Origin: CAYOFK01 sp964403185
GTDB taxonomy: Bacteria; Bacteroidota; Bacteroidia; Bacteroidales; VadinHA17
Assembly: GCA_964403185.1 (NCBI GenBank)
Contig: CAYOFK010000154.1
Location: 1-6,800 of the forward strand
Direction: 5' to 3'
Length of the DNA stretch: 6,800 nucleotides
The notes under the pieces were generated by a model. That model did not search any database and was not told the origin of the DNA. It worked only from the letters and a program-made list of their open reading frames with translations. Within the stretch, counting starts at the first letter, position 1. Every line of letters begins with the position of its first letter. Of the stretch, positions 5,396 through 6,800 are shown one piece after another. The translations under genes were made by a program, and so were the position numbers.

Positions 5396-6475
5396 TTAAA
5401 GTAAGATCCTGGAAGCCCCCCGGTCAGGCTTGAAAGACTGGTTCCTGGGAATTTCTCCAACGGTTACAATCCGCTTTGGAACTTCATACCCGGAAAGCTC
5501 TTTATGAAGCAATGCCATCCACACATCAACAGGTGGATCCGGTTCACCATACTCAACCACCAGCACCAGCTTTTCTCCCAGTTTCACATCCTTTTCCGGA
5601 AGCACAAGGCACGTATTGCCAATCAACCGGGTGATCTGCTTCTCTAAAATTTCGGGCACGATCTTAATACCCCCGGATTTGATCACATTGTCAACCCTGC
5701 CAAGCCACCGGAAACAGTTGCCCGAAGAAACGATCTCAGCCAGGTCATTTGTCGTTACCGGTCCGGTTGTAACCCCCTGCACATCAACCACCAGGCAACC
5801 TTGATTATCCAGACTGACAGATACGCCGTCCAACAACCGGAAATCATCATCCGGCTGCTCACCATTGATGCGTTTCAGGGCAAAATGGGTATAGGTTTCG
5901 GTCATGGCAAAGGATTCATATACGGCCGTAGATCCAATCCCGGTAAGCTCTTCTTTTATGGAGGGGTGAAGCTCACCTCCCCCGATAATCAATTTCTTTA
6001 CCAGGGAAAGATCGTCGTTGTGCTGCATTGCTTCATGCACCTGCAGGGGTACCATCGCCCCGAAGCTAACGGAACCATTCAGCTCCTTCAGTGGTTGTGC
6101 GGAAGGCTCCACCATGACCAGGTCCAATCCACCCACCAGCGCCCTGACCACCATCATCTTGCCTGCAATATAGCGTACGGGTAAACAGAGCAGGGCACGA
6201 TCGCCCGGCTGCAGGTCAAAAAACTGAATGGTCTTTCTGGCACTGCAGATCATGGAATCTCTTTTCAGCACAAACGATTTTGGATCACCTGTGGTCCCGC
6301 TTGTCTTCTGCTTAATCTGAACTGTTGAACGCTCCAGGAACAACCTGATAAATGAGAGGACATCCCGTTTCCAGTCAGGTACGGATCCATCTTCCATGGT
6401 GGTTTCGCAATGCGCTGCCAGCGCATCCCGGTCAAATGAAATCCCGTCAATATGAAAGGTTCCCGGCAAATTCAT
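5396..6475 (-). CDS. menE: o-Succinylbenzoate-CoA ligase
   Basis: An acyl-CoA synthetase that activates o-succinylbenzoate with ATP and CoA in menaquinone synthesis. From the ATG at 6475 it has 359 residues, a length usual for the short Bacteroidota form. Adenylate-forming motifs (this numbering): P-loop SGTTGDPK (59-66), AMTET (190-194), NDLAEI (243-248) with the ribose-binding aspartate, GRVDNVIKSGGIKI (259-272) at the hinge, and near the end PRNQSFKPDR (343-352) with the expected catalytic lysine K349. A TTG at 6511, overlapping the menC stop as TTGA, would add 12 residues; I prefer the ATG because the added residues come from a local 16-bp duplication. It follows menC on the same strand, consistent with a menaquinone operon. 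Bases 5828-5905 (residues 191-216 here) are the source of the repeat copy at 3605-3682. The GC-richer base use resembles iolC, not the abiE genes. Confidence 0.93.
   Translation of the reverse strand: MNLPGTFHIDGISFDRDALAAHCETTMEDGSVPDWKRDVLSFIRLFLERSTVQIKQKTSGTTGDPKSFVLKRDSMICSARKTIQFFDLQPGDRALLCLPVRYIAGKMMVVRALVGGLDLVMVEPSAQPLKELNGSVSFGAMVPLQVHEAMQHNDDLSLVKKLIIGGGELHPSIKEELTGIGSTAVYESFAMTETYTHFALKRINGEQPDDDFRLLDGVSVSLDNQGCLVVDVQGVTTGPVTTNDLAEIVSSGNCFRWLGRVDNVIKSGGIKIVPEILEKQITRLIGNTCLVLPEKDVKLGEKLVLVVEYGEPDPPVDVWMALLHKELSGYEVPKRIVTVGEIPRNQSFKPDRGASRILL
5828..5905. repeat. 78-bp direct repeat, right copy, inside menE
   Basis: Partner of 3605-3682, with 75 of 78 identical bases. It encodes the MenE segment from MTETYTHF to FRLLD in frame and is under normal coding constraint. 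Because the copies are direct, exchange between them would delete 2223 bp, including both abiE genes and the menE 3' end. Confidence 0.95.
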
Positions 6476-6509
6476 AACGATGGATCGTGGTTCTTCATAA
6501 CGATGGATC
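6471..6509. repeat. 16-bp tandem duplication at the menE translation start
   Basis: On the minus strand GATCCATCGTTATGAA occurs twice, at 6494-6509 and 6471-6486, with a period of 23 bp. Each copy contains an ATG. The ATG at 6498 opens a nine-codon frame (eight residues, MKNHDPSL) whose TGA at 6474-6472 overlaps the preferred menE ATG at 6475. Removing one 23-bp unit would place the menE ATG nine bases after the menC stop, the likely ancestral layout. No Shine-Dalgarno is visible. Confidence 0.85.
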
Positions 6510-6800
6510 AAGTGTTAACAACTGATTGAAGATCCCACTTGCTCTCTGCCCGGTACCAGAGTCTGTCACCTTCTAACTGCAGAGGTGAGGGGATGTTGTT
6601 GGTATAGATCTGTCCCGTTCCAAGACCCTGGGCCGTGGATACACCGAGGTCATAGGTCCACTGGGAAATGGCACTAAGACCCACAGCGGATTCAAGCGCC
6701 GAGGTTACCCACCAGTCAGTTCCCAGGCTATTTGCGATACTGATCCATTCACTGGCCACAGAGAATCCACCCAGGAGTCCGGGTTTCAATATGATGTATG
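6508..6800 (-). CDS. menC: o-Succinylbenzoate synthase, C-terminal 97 residues (cut by window edge)
   Basis: An enolase-superfamily enzyme that dehydrates SHCHC to o-succinylbenzoate, the step before MenE in menaquinone synthesis. The frame is open to the right edge and ends at a TGA (6508-6510). The visible part reads YIILKPGLLGGF, in which the lysine of LKP corresponds to the second catalytic lysine of the family. It is followed by WWVTSALESAVGLSAISQW, the conserved SALES segment, then QGLGTGQIYTNNIPSPLQL and a short tail, closely resembling C-termini of Bacteroidota MenC. The N-terminal capping domain, the KxK lysine and the metal ligands lie outside the window. Its stop codon overlaps a TTG that could start a longer MenE, and the preferred menE ATG is 32 bases further on, so the two are probably co-transcribed. 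Confidence 0.88.
   Translation of the reverse strand, partial: YIILKPGLLGGFSVASEWISIANSLGTDWWVTSALESAVGLSAISQWTYDLGVSTAQGLGTGQIYTNNIPSPLQLEGDRLWYRAESKWDLQSVVNT

Noticed and set aside
3605..5905. The two 78-bp repeats as template and variable repeats of a diversity-generating retroelement
   Set aside because: There is no reverse transcriptase, and the three differences are not confined to adenine positions on either strand.
5801..6184. Plus-strand frame of 127 codons
   Set aside because: It lies wholly antisense to menE, whose motifs are unmistakable; the frame is a shadow.
5396..6511. 371-residue MenE starting at the TTG at 6511
   Set aside because: Possible, since TTG overlaps the menC stop, but the 12 extra residues derive from the 16-bp duplication and an ATG lies at 6475; kept only as an alternative.

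Overview
The window looks like a chromosomal piece of a Bacteroidota bacterium, probably Bacteroidales or a related order. The grounds are the short MenE enzyme, a small outer-membrane beta-barrel protein with an 'AAAQ' type signal peptide, and a good TAnnTTTG (-7) promoter. I saw no rRNA, tRNA, CRISPR array or insertion sequence.

Left part (1-2561, minus strand): a tightly spaced myo-inositol catabolism operon, read right to left as iolB - iolC - iolD. iolC (5-dehydro-2-deoxygluconokinase) is complete. iolD (trihydroxycyclohexanedione hydrolase) is intact as far as visible but runs off the left edge. iolB (5-deoxyglucuronate isomerase) is broken: its N-terminal about 40 residues and C-terminal third remain in different frames, and roughly the middle half is missing. 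IolD, IolB and IolC act around consecutive steps, so the lesion would block the pathway unless another copy exists or the gap is an assembly error.

Middle (2683-3453, minus): a 256-residue secreted outer-membrane beta-barrel protein of unknown role, with a hairpin over its stop codon.

3454-5387: an AT-richer insert-like segment holding a complete two-gene AbiE-type toxin-antitoxin/phage-defence cassette on the plus strand. AbiEi (antitoxin and repressor) and AbiEii (nucleotidyltransferase toxin) overlap by four bases (ATGA). A candidate promoter (TATATTTG) and a perfect palindrome (ACTACG-N5-CGTAGT) lie just upstream. Left of the promoter is a 78-bp fragment copied from inside menE, in the same orientation, with three differences.

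Right part (5396-6800, minus): the end of menC (o-succinylbenzoate synthase, cut by the window edge) followed by complete menE (o-succinylbenzoate-CoA ligase), part of menaquinone synthesis. menE converges on abiEii with only 8 bp between stop codons. The menC/menE junction carries a 16-bp tandem duplication that adds a decoy start codon and a tiny leader ORF.

The most interesting structure is this arrangement: the AbiE cassette lies between two 78-bp direct copies of an internal menE segment. Recombination between them would delete the cassette and also cut off the end of menE. This may be the footprint of how the cassette arrived beside a housekeeping gene. No integrase or transposase is visible. 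I did not identify a wholly new system; the known families are arranged unusually.
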